A DNA stretch of 64,000 nucleotides from an uncultured Tateyamaria sp. (GTDB lineage: Bacteria; Pseudomonadota; Alphaproteobacteria; Rhodobacterales; Rhodobacteraceae). Within the stretch, counting starts at the first letter, position 1, and every line of letters starts with the position of its first letter. Below are positions 50,771 to 59,524 of this stretch, piece by piece. A model generated the notes under the pieces. The model was not told the DNA's origin, did no database searches, and saw only the letters and a list, made by a program, of their open reading frames with translations. Made by a program: the position numbers and the translations under genes. The stretch covers positions 186,001 to 250,000 of the forward strand of contig NZ_CANMEU010000004.1 of the NCBI RefSeq assembly GCF_947497045.1, read 5' to 3'.

Positions 50771-53163
50771 CATACGATCTTGCGGGTTTTTGGCAGCTGG
50801 CCGATGAAACCGGACAGTTCAGCGCGCCCATGGCCGTGCCCGGCGATGGCATTTCGGCGCTGCATGCTGCGGGGTTGATACCTGACCCCTATTTCGGCCG
50901 TAACGAATACGATCTGCGCTGGATTGCGGATCGTGACTGGCTGCTAAGTCGGGAGTTTGAAATCACGGATCGCGATCAGGTGTTGCATATCACCATGCTG
51001 GATACGGTTGCCGATGTCTCGATCAACGGGCAGGTACTGTTGCGCACCGACAGCATGTTTCGCACCCATCGGGTTGATGTGGCGGATGCGGTGCAGATTG
51101 GTACAAATGTCATTACCATTCACTTCCACTCCGCCCCGCGCGAAGCGGTTGCACGCGCGGCCAGACAGCCGTTCCCGGTGCCCTATCAAAAGTCCAACTG
51201 CCCAATTCCACACGGCAATATGCTGCGCAAACCGCAATGCGATTTCGGTTGGGACTGGAACATCGCGCTCGCACCCTTCGGGCTTTATGGTGATATCCGG
51301 CTTGAGCCTGCGGGCGCGCGCATCGACAGCCTGAGCGTGGATCAGACCCATCGCGATGGGGATGTCACGTTGGCTGTCATCGTGCGGACAAGCGGTGCAC
51401 AGGACGGGGCCGAGGTCACCTTTGCAATCGCGGATCAGGTGGTGCGCACCACGATCGCCGACAACGCCGCAACCGCAGAGATCACTCTGACCATGCCCGC
51501 GCTGTGGTGGCCCGCGGGACATGGCGCGCAGACACTGCATGACCTGCATGTTCGCCTCGCCGATCACAGCATGACCCGCAAAATCGGGTTGCGTCAAATC
51601 GATCTGGTCACCACGACGGATGATACCGGAGCCGGGTTCGCCTTCCACGTCAATGGACGGCCCACCTTTATGAAAGGGGCCAACTGGATCCCGGCCGACG
51701 CGCTTGGTTCCAACATCACGCCTGAGGTCTGCCGCAACCTGCTGCAATCGGCAAAAGACGCCCACATGAACATGATCCGCATCTGGGGCGGTGGGCGATA
51801 TGAGCCTGATTGGTTTTATGACATCTGCGACGAGTTGGGGCTGCTGGTGTGGCAGGATTTCATGTTTGCCTGCCACCTTTACCCCTCCACCGATACGTTT
51901 TTGGCCAGCATCGACACCGAGGTGCGCGAACAGGTCGCCCGGCTGAACCACCACGCCTGCATCGCGCTGTGGTGCGGGGACAATGAGTTGCTTGGCGCGC
52001 TCACCTGGTTCGAAGAAAGCCGGACCAATCGCGACCGATATCTGGTGGCCTATGACCGGCTGAACCGCACGATCGAGACGGCGTTGAAAGCCACCGCCCC
52101 CGGTGCAAACTGGTGGCCATCAAGCCCATCGCCGGGGCTGATGAATTTCGGAGATGCCTGGCACGATGACCGCTCGGGCGACATGCATTTCTGGTCGGTC
52201 TGGCACGAGGGGTGCGACTTTGATCATTACCGCGATGTGGCCCCCCGTTTTTGTTCGGAATTCGGGTTCCAATCCTATCCGTCCATCGACGTCATTCGAA
52301 AATTCGCTGATCCGCTTGATTTCAACATCGCCTCGCCCGTGATGGAGAGCCATCAGAAAAACGCAGGCGGCAATGCGCGGATTGCCGAGACGATGTTTCG
52401 GTATTTCCGCTTTCCAAACGATTTCGAAAATTTCGTCTATCTGTCCCAAATCCAGCAGGGCCTTGCCATCAAAACGGCGGTCACCCATTGGCGCAGCCTG
52501 AAACCGCATTGCATGGGCACGCTCTATTGGCAGCTCAATGACACATGGCCTGTCTGTTCATGGGCCAGTCTGGATCACGGCGGCGGGTGGAAATTGATGC
52601 ACCATATGGCGCGCCGGTTTTATGCGCCCGTCTTGGTCAGCGCCGTGCCCGTCACCGACGGTATCGAGTTGCGCGCGATCAATGATCTGGACCATGACGT
52701 CATGCTGGCGGTGAAGGTTCGGGCCATATCGATTGATGGGAGCACGCGCCCGCTCGGGCGGCACAGCATGACTGTCGGTCCGGATGCCGCCCAAATGGTG
52801 CTGAAGGTTGCATTGGGCGACCTACGCAGCTTTGAAATGATTGAGTTTTCATGGACTGATACCACCACTGGCGACACCGCATCTGACACATTCGCACCCA
52901 AACCGTTCAAGGGCTACGACCTGCGCGCGCCCATGATCTCGAGCAGAGCGACCCAAAACGACACAGGCTGGGACGTGACCCTGACCGCTCAGGCCCTCGC
53001 GCTCTTTGTCGCTGTCGAAGCGGATCAGCCGGGCCGCTTTTCGGACAATGCCGTGACCCTGTGGCCCGGCCATCCGGTCACCATCCACTTCACGCCCATC
53101 GCACCAAGCGACGACCCGGTCTTTACCATCCGCGATCTGCATTCCGCCACATATCCTGCCTGA
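50767..53163 (+). CDS. Glycoside hydrolase family 2 beta-mannosidase
   Basis: The 798-residue enzyme is a GH2 member with the beta-mannosidase pattern: N-terminal sugar-binding domain with WQLADETGQF, FGRNEYDLRW and CDFGWDWNIALAPFGLYGDI, a middle Ig-like domain, and a barrel with WCGDNE (acid/base Glu407) and CSEFGFQSYPS (nucleophile Glu498). No signal peptide is present, so it acts on imported oligosaccharide in the cytoplasm, releasing mannose from beta-mannosides. The start is TTG, with GAGG upstream and overlap with the ATPase stop, indicating coupling. The 798-aa length is typical. Confidence 0.9.
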   Translation: MTYDLAGFWQLADETGQFSAPMAVPGDGISALHAAGLIPDPYFGRNEYDLRWIADRDWLLSREFEITDRDQVLHITMLDTVADVSINGQVLLRTDSMFRTHRVDVADAVQIGTNVITIHFHSAPREAVARAARQPFPVPYQKSNCPIPHGNMLRKPQCDFGWDWNIALAPFGLYGDIRLEPAGARIDSLSVDQTHRDGDVTLAVIVRTSGAQDGAEVTFAIADQVVRTTIADNAATAEITLTMPALWWPAGHGAQTLHDLHVRLADHSMTRKIGLRQIDLVTTTDDTGAGFAFHVNGRPTFMKGANWIPADALGSNITPEVCRNLLQSAKDAHMNMIRIWGGGRYEPDWFYDICDELGLLVWQDFMFACHLYPSTDTFLASIDTEVREQVARLNHHACIALWCGDNELLGALTWFEESRTNRDRYLVAYDRLNRTIETALKATAPGANWWPSSPSPGLMNFGDAWHDDRSGDMHFWSVWHEGCDFDHYRDVAPRFCSEFGFQSYPSIDVIRKFADPLDFNIASPVMESHQKNAGGNARIAETMFRYFRFPNDFENFVYLSQIQQGLAIKTAVTHWRSLKPHCMGTLYWQLNDTWPVCSWASLDHGGGWKLMHHMARRFYAPVLVSAVPVTDGIELRAINDLDHDVMLAVKVRAISIDGSTRPLGRHSMTVGPDAAQMVLKVALGDLRSFEMIEFSWTDTTTGDTASDTFAPKPFKGYDLRAPMISSRATQNDTGWDVTLTAQALALFVAVEADQPGRFSDNAVTLWPGHPVTIHFTPIAPSDDPVFTIRDLHSATYPA

Positions 53164-53174
53164 AAGGTCCTGAC

Positions 53175-53930
53175 ATGACTGCATTTTCCTATCAGCTTTA
53201 TAGCTCCCGCATGTTCCCGCCCCTCGGCGACACGCTGCAAATGCTCGCCGATCTCGGCTACGGCGAGGTCGAAGGGTATGGCGCATTGCTGGATGATCCG
53301 GCCATGATCGCAGCCCTAGCAGACGGGCTGAAGGCCACCGGATTGATCATGCCCACCTGCCATGTCGCGCTCACGATGTGCCAACAGGACCCCGCCCGCG
53401 TGGTAGAGATCGCAGCGCAACTGGGGATCAAAACGGCTGTCATCCCGTATATTCATCCCGATGATCGCCCGACAGATGCCGCCGGATGGCGCGCCTATGG
53501 GACCGGGCTTGAGCAGGTGCAAAAGCGGCTGGCGGAGGCCGGGATCACCCTTGCCTATCACAACCACGACTTTGAATATGCGACGCTGGCAGATGGGACG
53601 ATGCCCATTGATCTGATCCTTGATGCGGCACCGTCCGTGCATCTGGAATACGATCTGGCGTGGGCCGTGCGCGCAGGCGCTGATCCTGTCGACACGATCA
53701 CCAGATACGGGGGCCGCATTCTATGCGCCCACCTCAAGGACATCGCACCCAAAGGCGAGGCAGAGGACGAAGATGGCTGGGCCGATGTCGGCCATGGCAC
53801 CATGGATTGGCCGAACCTGTTCAGTGCGCTCAAAACGGCAGGCACACGCCACTTTATCATGGAACATGACAAACCAAACGATCACCACCGCTTTGCCGCG
53901 CGCGCACTCGCCGCTGCCAAACGGTTCTGA
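53175..53930 (+). CDS. Sugar phosphate isomerase/epimerase family protein
   Basis: The 251-residue TIM-barrel protein belongs to the xylose-isomerase-like AP endonuclease 2 fold. Conserved pieces include EVEGYGALL, LAYHNHDFEY, VHLEYDLAWA, LCAHLKDIAP and FIMEHDKPND, whose His, Asp and Glu should bind a metal. It probably isomerises or epimerises a sugar or keto sugar made after the beta-mannosidase step. The ATG lies 11 bases after the mannosidase stop; a longer frame into that gene is rejected. Confidence 0.86.
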   Translation: MTAFSYQLYSSRMFPPLGDTLQMLADLGYGEVEGYGALLDDPAMIAALADGLKATGLIMPTCHVALTMCQQDPARVVEIAAQLGIKTAVIPYIHPDDRPTDAAGWRAYGTGLEQVQKRLAEAGITLAYHNHDFEYATLADGTMPIDLILDAAPSVHLEYDLAWAVRAGADPVDTITRYGGRILCAHLKDIAPKGEAEDEDGWADVGHGTMDWPNLFSALKTAGTRHFIMEHDKPNDHHRFAARALAAAKRF

Positions 53931-53947
53931 AAACAGGAGAACACCCC

Positions 53948-55072
53948 ATGCAAGGCATCGGCATCATCGGTTGCGGCAACATCTCGTCGGCATATTTACG
54001 GCTTGCCCCCCTGTTCAAGGGGCTGGAAATACGGGCCGTTGCCGATATCAACACGGACACAGCCCGCGCACGCGCGACCGAGTTCGACGTGCGCGCTGAG
54101 ACGGTCGACGGACTGCTGAATGCCCCCGATATCGACATCATCGTGAACCTGACAATCCCGAATGCGCATTTCATGGTCACGCGCGAGATTTTGCGCGCGG
54201 GCAAGCACGCCTATTGCGAAAAACCCATCGTTTTGTCGCTGGCCGAAGGCGAAGAGCTGCGTGCGCTTGCCACGGCACAAAACCTGCGGATCGGATCGGC
54301 CCCCGACACGTTTCTGGGTGGTGCGCATCAGGCCGCACGTGCGGCGATTGATGCAGGTGCCATCGGGCGGGTCATCTCGGGCACGGCACATGTGATGTCC
54401 CACGGGCTGGAACACTGGCATCCGAACCCCGATTTTTTCTTTCTGCCGGGGGCTGGGCCGATGCTGGATATCGGTCCCTACTATGTGACCAACCTGGTTC
54501 AGCTGATCGGGCCCGTCAAAAAAGTGGCGGCGTTGACCTCGACCCCTCAGACCACCCGCACAATCCTGTCTGAACCGCGCCGTGGCGAACTCATCCCGGT
54601 CAAAACACCAACGAACATTCATGCCCTGCTCGAATTCCATTCGGGTGCGACGATCACATTGTCGACCTCATGGGACGTATGGGCGCATCGCCATGGAAAC
54701 ATGGAACTATATGGCGCAGATGGAACAATGTTCCTGCCTGATCCGAACTGGTTTTCCGGCACAGTCGAGGTCGCGGGCAAAGATGGTCAAGCGCATGTGC
54801 TTGAACCTGGCGACCACCCCTTTGGTGTTCCAAACCAGCATGATCAGGCCACGCCCAAGGCCAACTACCGCACCGCCGGGTTGGCCGACATGGCAGCGGC
54901 CTTGAATGAGGGGCGGGCGCATCGCTGCTCACTTGATCTGGCGATTCATGCGGTTGATGTGATGACATCCGTTCTCAAATCCGGCGAAACCGGCGAAATG
55001 GTGACACTGTCGACAACCTGCACGCGCCCCGATCCGCTGCCCGCAGACGCCGCCCGCGCGCTTCTCAAATGA
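53948..55072 (+). CDS. Gfo/Idh/MocA family oxidoreductase
   Basis: The 374-residue enzyme starts MQGIGIIGCGNISSAYLRLAP, has HAYCEKPIVLSLAEGEEL near residue 95 and an active-site segment GPMLDIGPYYVTNLVQLIGP in which the usual His is replaced by Tyr-Tyr, as in some sugar dehydrogenases of this family. AGGAG lies before the ATG. It is the last gene of the mannoside operon and may oxidise or epimerise the released sugar. It overlaps the convergent MOSC gene by eight bases. Confidence 0.87.
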   Translation: MQGIGIIGCGNISSAYLRLAPLFKGLEIRAVADINTDTARARATEFDVRAETVDGLLNAPDIDIIVNLTIPNAHFMVTREILRAGKHAYCEKPIVLSLAEGEELRALATAQNLRIGSAPDTFLGGAHQAARAAIDAGAIGRVISGTAHVMSHGLEHWHPNPDFFFLPGAGPMLDIGPYYVTNLVQLIGPVKKVAALTSTPQTTRTILSEPRRGELIPVKTPTNIHALLEFHSGATITLSTSWDVWAHRHGNMELYGADGTMFLPDPNWFSGTVEVAGKDGQAHVLEPGDHPFGVPNQHDQATPKANYRTAGLADMAAALNEGRAHRCSLDLAIHAVDVMTSVLKSGETGEMVTLSTTCTRPDPLPADAARALLK

Positions 55073-55838
55073 GGCGCACCTGATCGCCGGGCAAAATCCG
55101 ACCGCCCCTGCGCACTTCGGCGTAGATACCCATATCCGAATGCCCATGATGGGTACGGATCAGACCCGGCACGTCCAGATCACGCATGCCCGTGTCGAGG
55201 TTTACCTCGGTGGCGGGGCACCGCTTGGTGCGCTTGACGATCTCGAGGCGCACCTCGCCCACTTCTATCTCGCGCCCGATCCAGTCCAGTTCGGACCACG
55301 CCGGCGCGCCTGAAAACACGATATTGCCCCGGAAACGGGCCGGATCAATGGCGTGCCCCACCTGTGTGCCAAACGCCTCGACCGTATCAGCATTGATCAA
55401 TGACACCGCGTTCATCATCGCCTTGGACACAACCGACACATCCGTGAACTTGTGTGGTGCCGCCGAAACCAGTGTAGGTGTTTCCGCCTCCGGATAGCCA
55501 AGGAAAGTGGCAAGGAAATCTGCGACACCCGCCCGACCCGCATCCCCGGTCACATCAAAGGTCCGCACCTCATCCGCAACCGACAAGGTCAGGTACCGTG
55601 TGTCCGGATCAAAACGGGCTTTGATCAGGGCCAGCGCCGGATCACGCGCCAAAACAACAAAACGGGATTTCGGCAATGGCTTGGGGTCTTGCGGATCAAA
55701 CCCACTGTCATGGCGCGCAAACCCATAGGCGCGATCCCCCGGAACGCCTTCGTCCACCGCCAAAGTCAACGCGTCCAAATCATGCGCGCTGAGGCCTTTG
55801 ACCGGATAGCAAAACAAACCTTCGACACGTGCCGTCAT
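55065..55838 (-). CDS. MOSC domain-containing protein
   Basis: The 257-residue protein has an N-terminal MOSC_N beta-barrel (VEGLFCYPVKGLSAHDLD, GVPGDRAYGFAR) and a C-terminal MOSC domain with the conserved cysteine in KRTKRCPATEVNLDTG, expected to carry a sulfur or bind the molybdenum cofactor. Members include YcbX/YiiM-like and mARC-like proteins that reduce N-hydroxylated compounds or move sulfur. GGAGAGG before the ATG sets the start. It is unrelated in strand and theme to its neighbours. Confidence 0.86.
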   Translation of the reverse strand: MTARVEGLFCYPVKGLSAHDLDALTLAVDEGVPGDRAYGFARHDSGFDPQDPKPLPKSRFVVLARDPALALIKARFDPDTRYLTLSVADEVRTFDVTGDAGRAGVADFLATFLGYPEAETPTLVSAAPHKFTDVSVVSKAMMNAVSLINADTVEAFGTQVGHAIDPARFRGNIVFSGAPAWSELDWIGREIEVGEVRLEIVKRTKRCPATEVNLDTGMRDLDVPGLIRTHHGHSDMGIYAEVRRGGRILPGDQVRLI

Positions 55839-56003
55839 ATCCTCTCCGTCCCTGAGATTTCGCATGGCACACATCATCGGTACCGTTCACCACAATAGCC
55901 CCACCGCGGCGAATTGGAACCGGCCTGCGCACAATCGGCGCAATGCTTTTTCTCGAAATTCTATCATTTGAAAACAGTGTCTTATAGAAATATCTGATGG
56001 TTC

Positions 56004-56019
56004 TGAGGTACGCACCTCA
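56004..56019. promoter_or_regulatory. Operator copy 1 upstream of the polyol-type operon
   Basis: TGAGGTACGCACCTCA has 6-bp arms TGAGGT/ACCTCA around a central C|G step, a LacI-like pattern. It is the exact reverse complement of a second copy 31 bp downstream (centre to centre). It lies about 110 bases before the first gene of the operon. Confidence 0.8.
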
Positions 56020-56034
56020 AATCAACAGTGGACG

Positions 56035-56050
56035 TGAGGTGCGTACCTCA
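56035..56050. promoter_or_regulatory. Operator copy 2 upstream of the polyol-type operon
   Basis: TGAGGTGCGTACCTCA is the exact reverse complement of the site at 56004-56019. Centre spacing of 31 bp (about three helical turns) would place two bound dimers on the same face of the DNA. Confidence 0.8.
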
Positions 56051-56126
56051 AATAGCGTTGAAGATGTCACTAAGACGATTCGGCCCATAAAAACCAAACG
56101 CCGATTTTTAACTGGGAGGACTACCA

Positions 56127-57446
56127 ATGAAGACTTTGAAACTGGCATCTGTCAGTGCGCTCAGTATCGCCGCTGCATCCCTTGCCAACACCGCACAAGC
56201 CGAGGATTTGACGCTGTGCTGGGCCGCTTGGGATCCCGCGAACGCGCTGGTCGAACTCAGCAAGGAATTTGAAACCCAATCCGGCCACACCATGAGCTTT
56301 GAGTTCATTCCGTGGCCCAATTTCGCCGACCGGATGCTCAACGAGCTGAACTCGGGCGGCAAACTCTGCGACCTTCTGATCGGCGACAGCCAGTGGATCG
56401 GGGGCGGTGCGGAAAACGGTCACTATGTCAAATTGAACGATTTCTTTGACGCAGAGGGCATTTCGATGTCCGACTTTGCGGACGCCACCGTTTATGCCTA
56501 TTCCACATGGCCCAAAGGCACCGAAAACTACTATGCCCTGCCTGCCATGGGGGATGCGAACGGGTGGTTCTATCGCAAGGACTGGTTCGCACGCGAGGAC
56601 ATTCAGGCCGCCTTCAAAGAGGCCACGGGCCGCGATCTGGCAGAGCCCAAATCGCAGAAAGAACTGCTTGAGATCGCGCAATTCTTCCAGGGCCGCGAGA
56701 TTGACGGACAAACCGTTTATGGCGCATCGATCTTTACCGAGCGCGGATCCGAAGGGATCACGATGGGGGTCACCTCTGCGCTTTACCCGTGGGGGTTCAA
56801 ATACGAAAACACGCCCGGCTCGTACGACATGGACGGCGCTGTAAACTCACCTGAAGCGGTCGAAGCACTTGAATTCTATAAGGAGTTCTACGAGACCGCG
56901 ACACCACCCGGCTACACCAACTCCTACATGGGTGAATCACTGGACGCGTTCAAATCCGGACAGGTCGCCATGGCGATGAACTGGTTTGCGTTCTTCCCCG
57001 GCCTTTATGCGGATCCAAACACCGGCGGGGACAAGATCGACTTTTTCGTCAATCCACCCCAAAACGTGGCCGGATCGACCCTTGGCGGTCAGGGGATCAG
57101 TGTCGTCGCCTATTCCGACAAGCAGGACGCAGCACTTGAGTACATCAAGTGGTTTGCCAACCCCGAGGTTCAGGCCAAGTGGTGGGATCTGGGCGGCTAT
57201 TCAGCGCATAACGCAGTGCTGAACGATCCCGGTTTCAAAGACAGCGCGCCTTTTGCGGGTGATTTCCTTGAGGCGATGGGTTCGGTGCAGGATTTTTGGC
57301 AGGAACCGGCATACGCCGAACTGCTGCTGGCCATGCAGAAACGGCTGCACGACTATGTGGTGGCCGATCAAGGCACCGCTCAGGACGCACTCGACAAGCT
57401 GGTCGAGGACTGGACCGAAGTGTTCGAGGATGAGGGCAAGCTCTGA
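56127..57446 (+). CDS. Polyol/ketose-type ABC transporter substrate-binding protein (SBP_bac_1)
   Basis: The 439-residue protein has a Sec signal peptide (KTLKLASVSALSIAAASLANTAQA, cleavage after AQA near residue 25) and then DLTLCWAAWDPANALVELSKEFE. It is of the family 1 solute-binding class. The sequence DANGWFYRKDWF and ALDAFKSGQVAMAMNWFAF-like parts resemble binding proteins for polyols and glycerol-type compounds. GGGAGG lies before the ATG. It heads the operon containing a fused ketose kinase, which suggests a ketose or a polyol precursor as substrate; that is inference. Confidence 0.9.
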   Translation: MKTLKLASVSALSIAAASLANTAQAEDLTLCWAAWDPANALVELSKEFETQSGHTMSFEFIPWPNFADRMLNELNSGGKLCDLLIGDSQWIGGGAENGHYVKLNDFFDAEGISMSDFADATVYAYSTWPKGTENYYALPAMGDANGWFYRKDWFAREDIQAAFKEATGRDLAEPKSQKELLEIAQFFQGREIDGQTVYGASIFTERGSEGITMGVTSALYPWGFKYENTPGSYDMDGAVNSPEAVEALEFYKEFYETATPPGYTNSYMGESLDAFKSGQVAMAMNWFAFFPGLYADPNTGGDKIDFFVNPPQNVAGSTLGGQGISVVAYSDKQDAALEYIKWFANPEVQAKWWDLGGYSAHNAVLNDPGFKDSAPFAGDFLEAMGSVQDFWQEPAYAELLLAMQKRLHDYVVADQGTAQDALDKLVEDWTEVFEDEGKL

Positions 57447-57456
57447 TCCCTCCCCG

Positions 57457-57477
57457 GGGTGGGCGTAACGCCCACCC
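57457..57477 (+). terminator. Intercistronic hairpin after binding-protein gene
   Basis: GGGTGGGCG and CGCCCACCC form a perfect 9-bp stem with a TAA loop, 10 bases after the binding-protein stop. A second stem, GGGTGG/CCACCC, follows at 57504-57521. Both lie in the 94-base gap before the permease gene and suggest attenuation or mRNA protection. Confidence 0.68.
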
Positions 57478-57540
57478 TACCCCTCACTTTTCCAAACCGT
57501 GCCGGGTGGGTCCAACCACCCCTTTCGAAAGACATGCCCG

Positions 57541-58485
57541 ATGACCGACACGCCCGTCACCCGCGCTGCCTCAGCCACACCGTCCCGTGTCGCACGCAAG
57601 ATCCGCGGTCTCAGTGACCGGGCGATTGCGTGGATCTTTGTCGGCCCCACCATTTTCCTACTGCTGGCGATCAACATCTTTCCGTTGATCTGGACGATCC
57701 GACTGTCCTTCACCAACTTCAAAGCGAACCGGAACCGAGAGATCGAATGGGTGGGTACGCGCAATTATGAACGCATCCTGACCGACAGCGACATCTGGCT
57801 GAACATGCAGGCCACCGCGCATTTCCTGTTCTGGACGATCTTCTTTCAGGTGCTGATCGGGTTCACACTGGCCTATCTGATCAACAAGAAATTCAAGGGC
57901 AATGACCTGTGGACCACGATCATCGTGCTGCCCATGATGCTCTCGCCCGCAGTGGTCGGAAACTTCTGGAAGTTTCTTTACCAGCCGCAGATCGGCCTGT
58001 TCAATTACATCGTTGCCTTCTTTACGGGCAAGGACCCGTCAAGCTTTGAGATGCTCGGCTCCGTCCAGCTGGCCCCATGGTCCATCGTCATCGTGGACAC
58101 GTGGATGTGGACGCCTTTCGTGATGCTGATCTGTCTGGCCGGGCTGCGCTCCATCCCCGATTACATCTACGAGGCGGCAGAGGTCGATCGCGCTTCCAAG
58201 CTGCGGCAGTTCTTTACCATCACCGTTCCGATGGTGCTGCCCTTCCTGATGCTGGCGGTGCTGTTCCGGGGGATCGAAAACTTCAAGATGTTCGACCTCG
58301 TGGTGCAGCTGACAGGCGGCGGCCCCGGCTCGACCACTGAACTCACCTCGATCAACCTCAAGCGTGAAGCCTTCGAAAAATGGCGCACAGGCTATGCCAG
58401 CGCCTACGCGATCATCCTCTTTGTCACCGTGTTCGGCCTCGCCAGCATCTACGTCAAAGCCCTGAACAAGGTGAAAGAACGATGA
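57541..58485 (+). CDS. ABC transporter permease (MalF/UgpA type)
   Basis: The 314-residue membrane protein has six hydrophobic segments and the EAA loop DYIYEAAEVDRASKLRQFFTITVPMVLP. A basic N-terminus precedes the first helix (AIAWIFVGPTIFLLLAINIFPLIW). The ATG is preferred to an upstream in-frame codon lying in the hairpin region. It is the first of two permeases in the polyol-type importer. Confidence 0.91.
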   Translation: MTDTPVTRAASATPSRVARKIRGLSDRAIAWIFVGPTIFLLLAINIFPLIWTIRLSFTNFKANRNREIEWVGTRNYERILTDSDIWLNMQATAHFLFWTIFFQVLIGFTLAYLINKKFKGNDLWTTIIVLPMMLSPAVVGNFWKFLYQPQIGLFNYIVAFFTGKDPSSFEMLGSVQLAPWSIVIVDTWMWTPFVMLICLAGLRSIPDYIYEAAEVDRASKLRQFFTITVPMVLPFLMLAVLFRGIENFKMFDLVVQLTGGGPGSTTELTSINLKREAFEKWRTGYASAYAIILFVTVFGLASIYVKALNKVKER

Positions 58486-58500
58486 GCAACACCCTCCTTC

Positions 58501-58560
58501 CTTTCGCCCCAAATACCTTCGGGGGGGCGCGTCAGCGCGGGGGGCCGACCGCCCCCCTCC
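58501..58560. repeat. REP-like GC-rich element between two permease genes
   Basis: CGCCCCAAATACC is followed by G- and C-runs that can fold (GGGGGG with CCCCCC around CCGACCG; GCGC-TCA-GCGC inside). It resembles the element at 9752-9813. The sequence ATGAGCA occurs on both sides, at the end of the first permease gene and at the start of the next, 104 bases apart. Confidence 0.5.
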
Positions 58561-58585
58561 GACCCTCGCAACGAAAGCCCAAACC

Positions 58586-59524
58586 ATGAGCAGCTTTTCC
58601 GTCACTGAACCGACGCAGCGCACCAAATGGGTCTCGGGCACGCTCGTGATCGTCTATGCGCTGGTCACGATGCTGCCCTTGGCGTGGATCATGCTGACCG
58701 GGTTCAAATCCCCCGCCGATGCGATCAGCTATCCGCCCAAGGTGATCTTTGATCCCACGCTTGAAGGTTACGTGAACCTGTTCACCACCCGTACACGGCA
58801 AACGGACGCATTCCTCGCCGCCAACCCGCCCGAGACCTGGTACGAAGAGATCGTGCGCGAATATGACATGGTCATCGCAGGCCCTTCGAAATTCGGCGAA
58901 CGGTTCCTGAACTCGGTCATTATCGGGTTTGGCTCCACGTTCCTCAGCATCGTTCTGGGCACGCTTGCCGCTTATGCGTTCTCAAGGTTCAAGATTCCGC
59001 TCGCGGATGACCTGCTCTTCTTCATTCTCTCCACCCGAATGATGCCCCCCATCGCCGTCGCAATCCCCATTTTCCTGATGTACCGGCAACTGGGCCTGTC
59101 GGACACGCATCTGGGCATGATCCTGCTTTACACGGCCGTGAATATCTCGCTCGCTGTCTGGCTGCTCAAGGGGTTTATCGACGAAATCCCCCGCGAATAC
59201 GAGGAGGCGGCGCTGATCGATGGCTACACAAGGTTTCAGGCGTTCTACAAAGTCGTGCTGCCTCAGGCGGCGACGGGCATCGCCTCGACCGCCATCTTCT
59301 GTCTGATCTTTGCCTGGAACGAATATGCCTTTGCCGTGCTCCTAACGTCCGGCACCGCCCAGACTGCACCGCCCTTCATCCCGACCATCATCGGGGTCGG
59401 AGGTCTTGACTGGCCCGCAGTCGCGGCCGGCGCCACGATCTTCCTGCTGCCGGTCATGTTCTTCACCATCCTGCTGCGCAAACACCTGCTGCGCGGGATC
59501 ACATTCGGAGCGGTGCGCAAATGA
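58586..59524 (+). CDS. ABC transporter permease (MalG/UgpE type)
   Basis: The 312-residue membrane permease has six hydrophobic segments, a large periplasmic loop (residues 45-105) and the EAA loop REYEEAALIDGYTRFQAFYKVVLPQAAT. The larger loop after helix 1 is typical of the sorbitol/mannitol and related permeases. It overlaps the next small gene by four bases (ATGA). Confidence 0.91.
   Translation: MSSFSVTEPTQRTKWVSGTLVIVYALVTMLPLAWIMLTGFKSPADAISYPPKVIFDPTLEGYVNLFTTRTRQTDAFLAANPPETWYEEIVREYDMVIAGPSKFGERFLNSVIIGFGSTFLSIVLGTLAAYAFSRFKIPLADDLLFFILSTRMMPPIAVAIPIFLMYRQLGLSDTHLGMILLYTAVNISLAVWLLKGFIDEIPREYEEAALIDGYTRFQAFYKVVLPQAATGIASTAIFCLIFAWNEYAFAVLLTSGTAQTAPPFIPTIIGVGGLDWPAVAAGATIFLLPVMFFTILLRKHLLRGITFGAVRK

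Noticed and set aside
58482-58589. Short 35-codon frame between the two permease genes
   Set aside because: It is composed of the REP-like element (Pro/Gly/Arg-rich translation) and overlaps the next gene start; more likely a by-product of the insertion than a gene.
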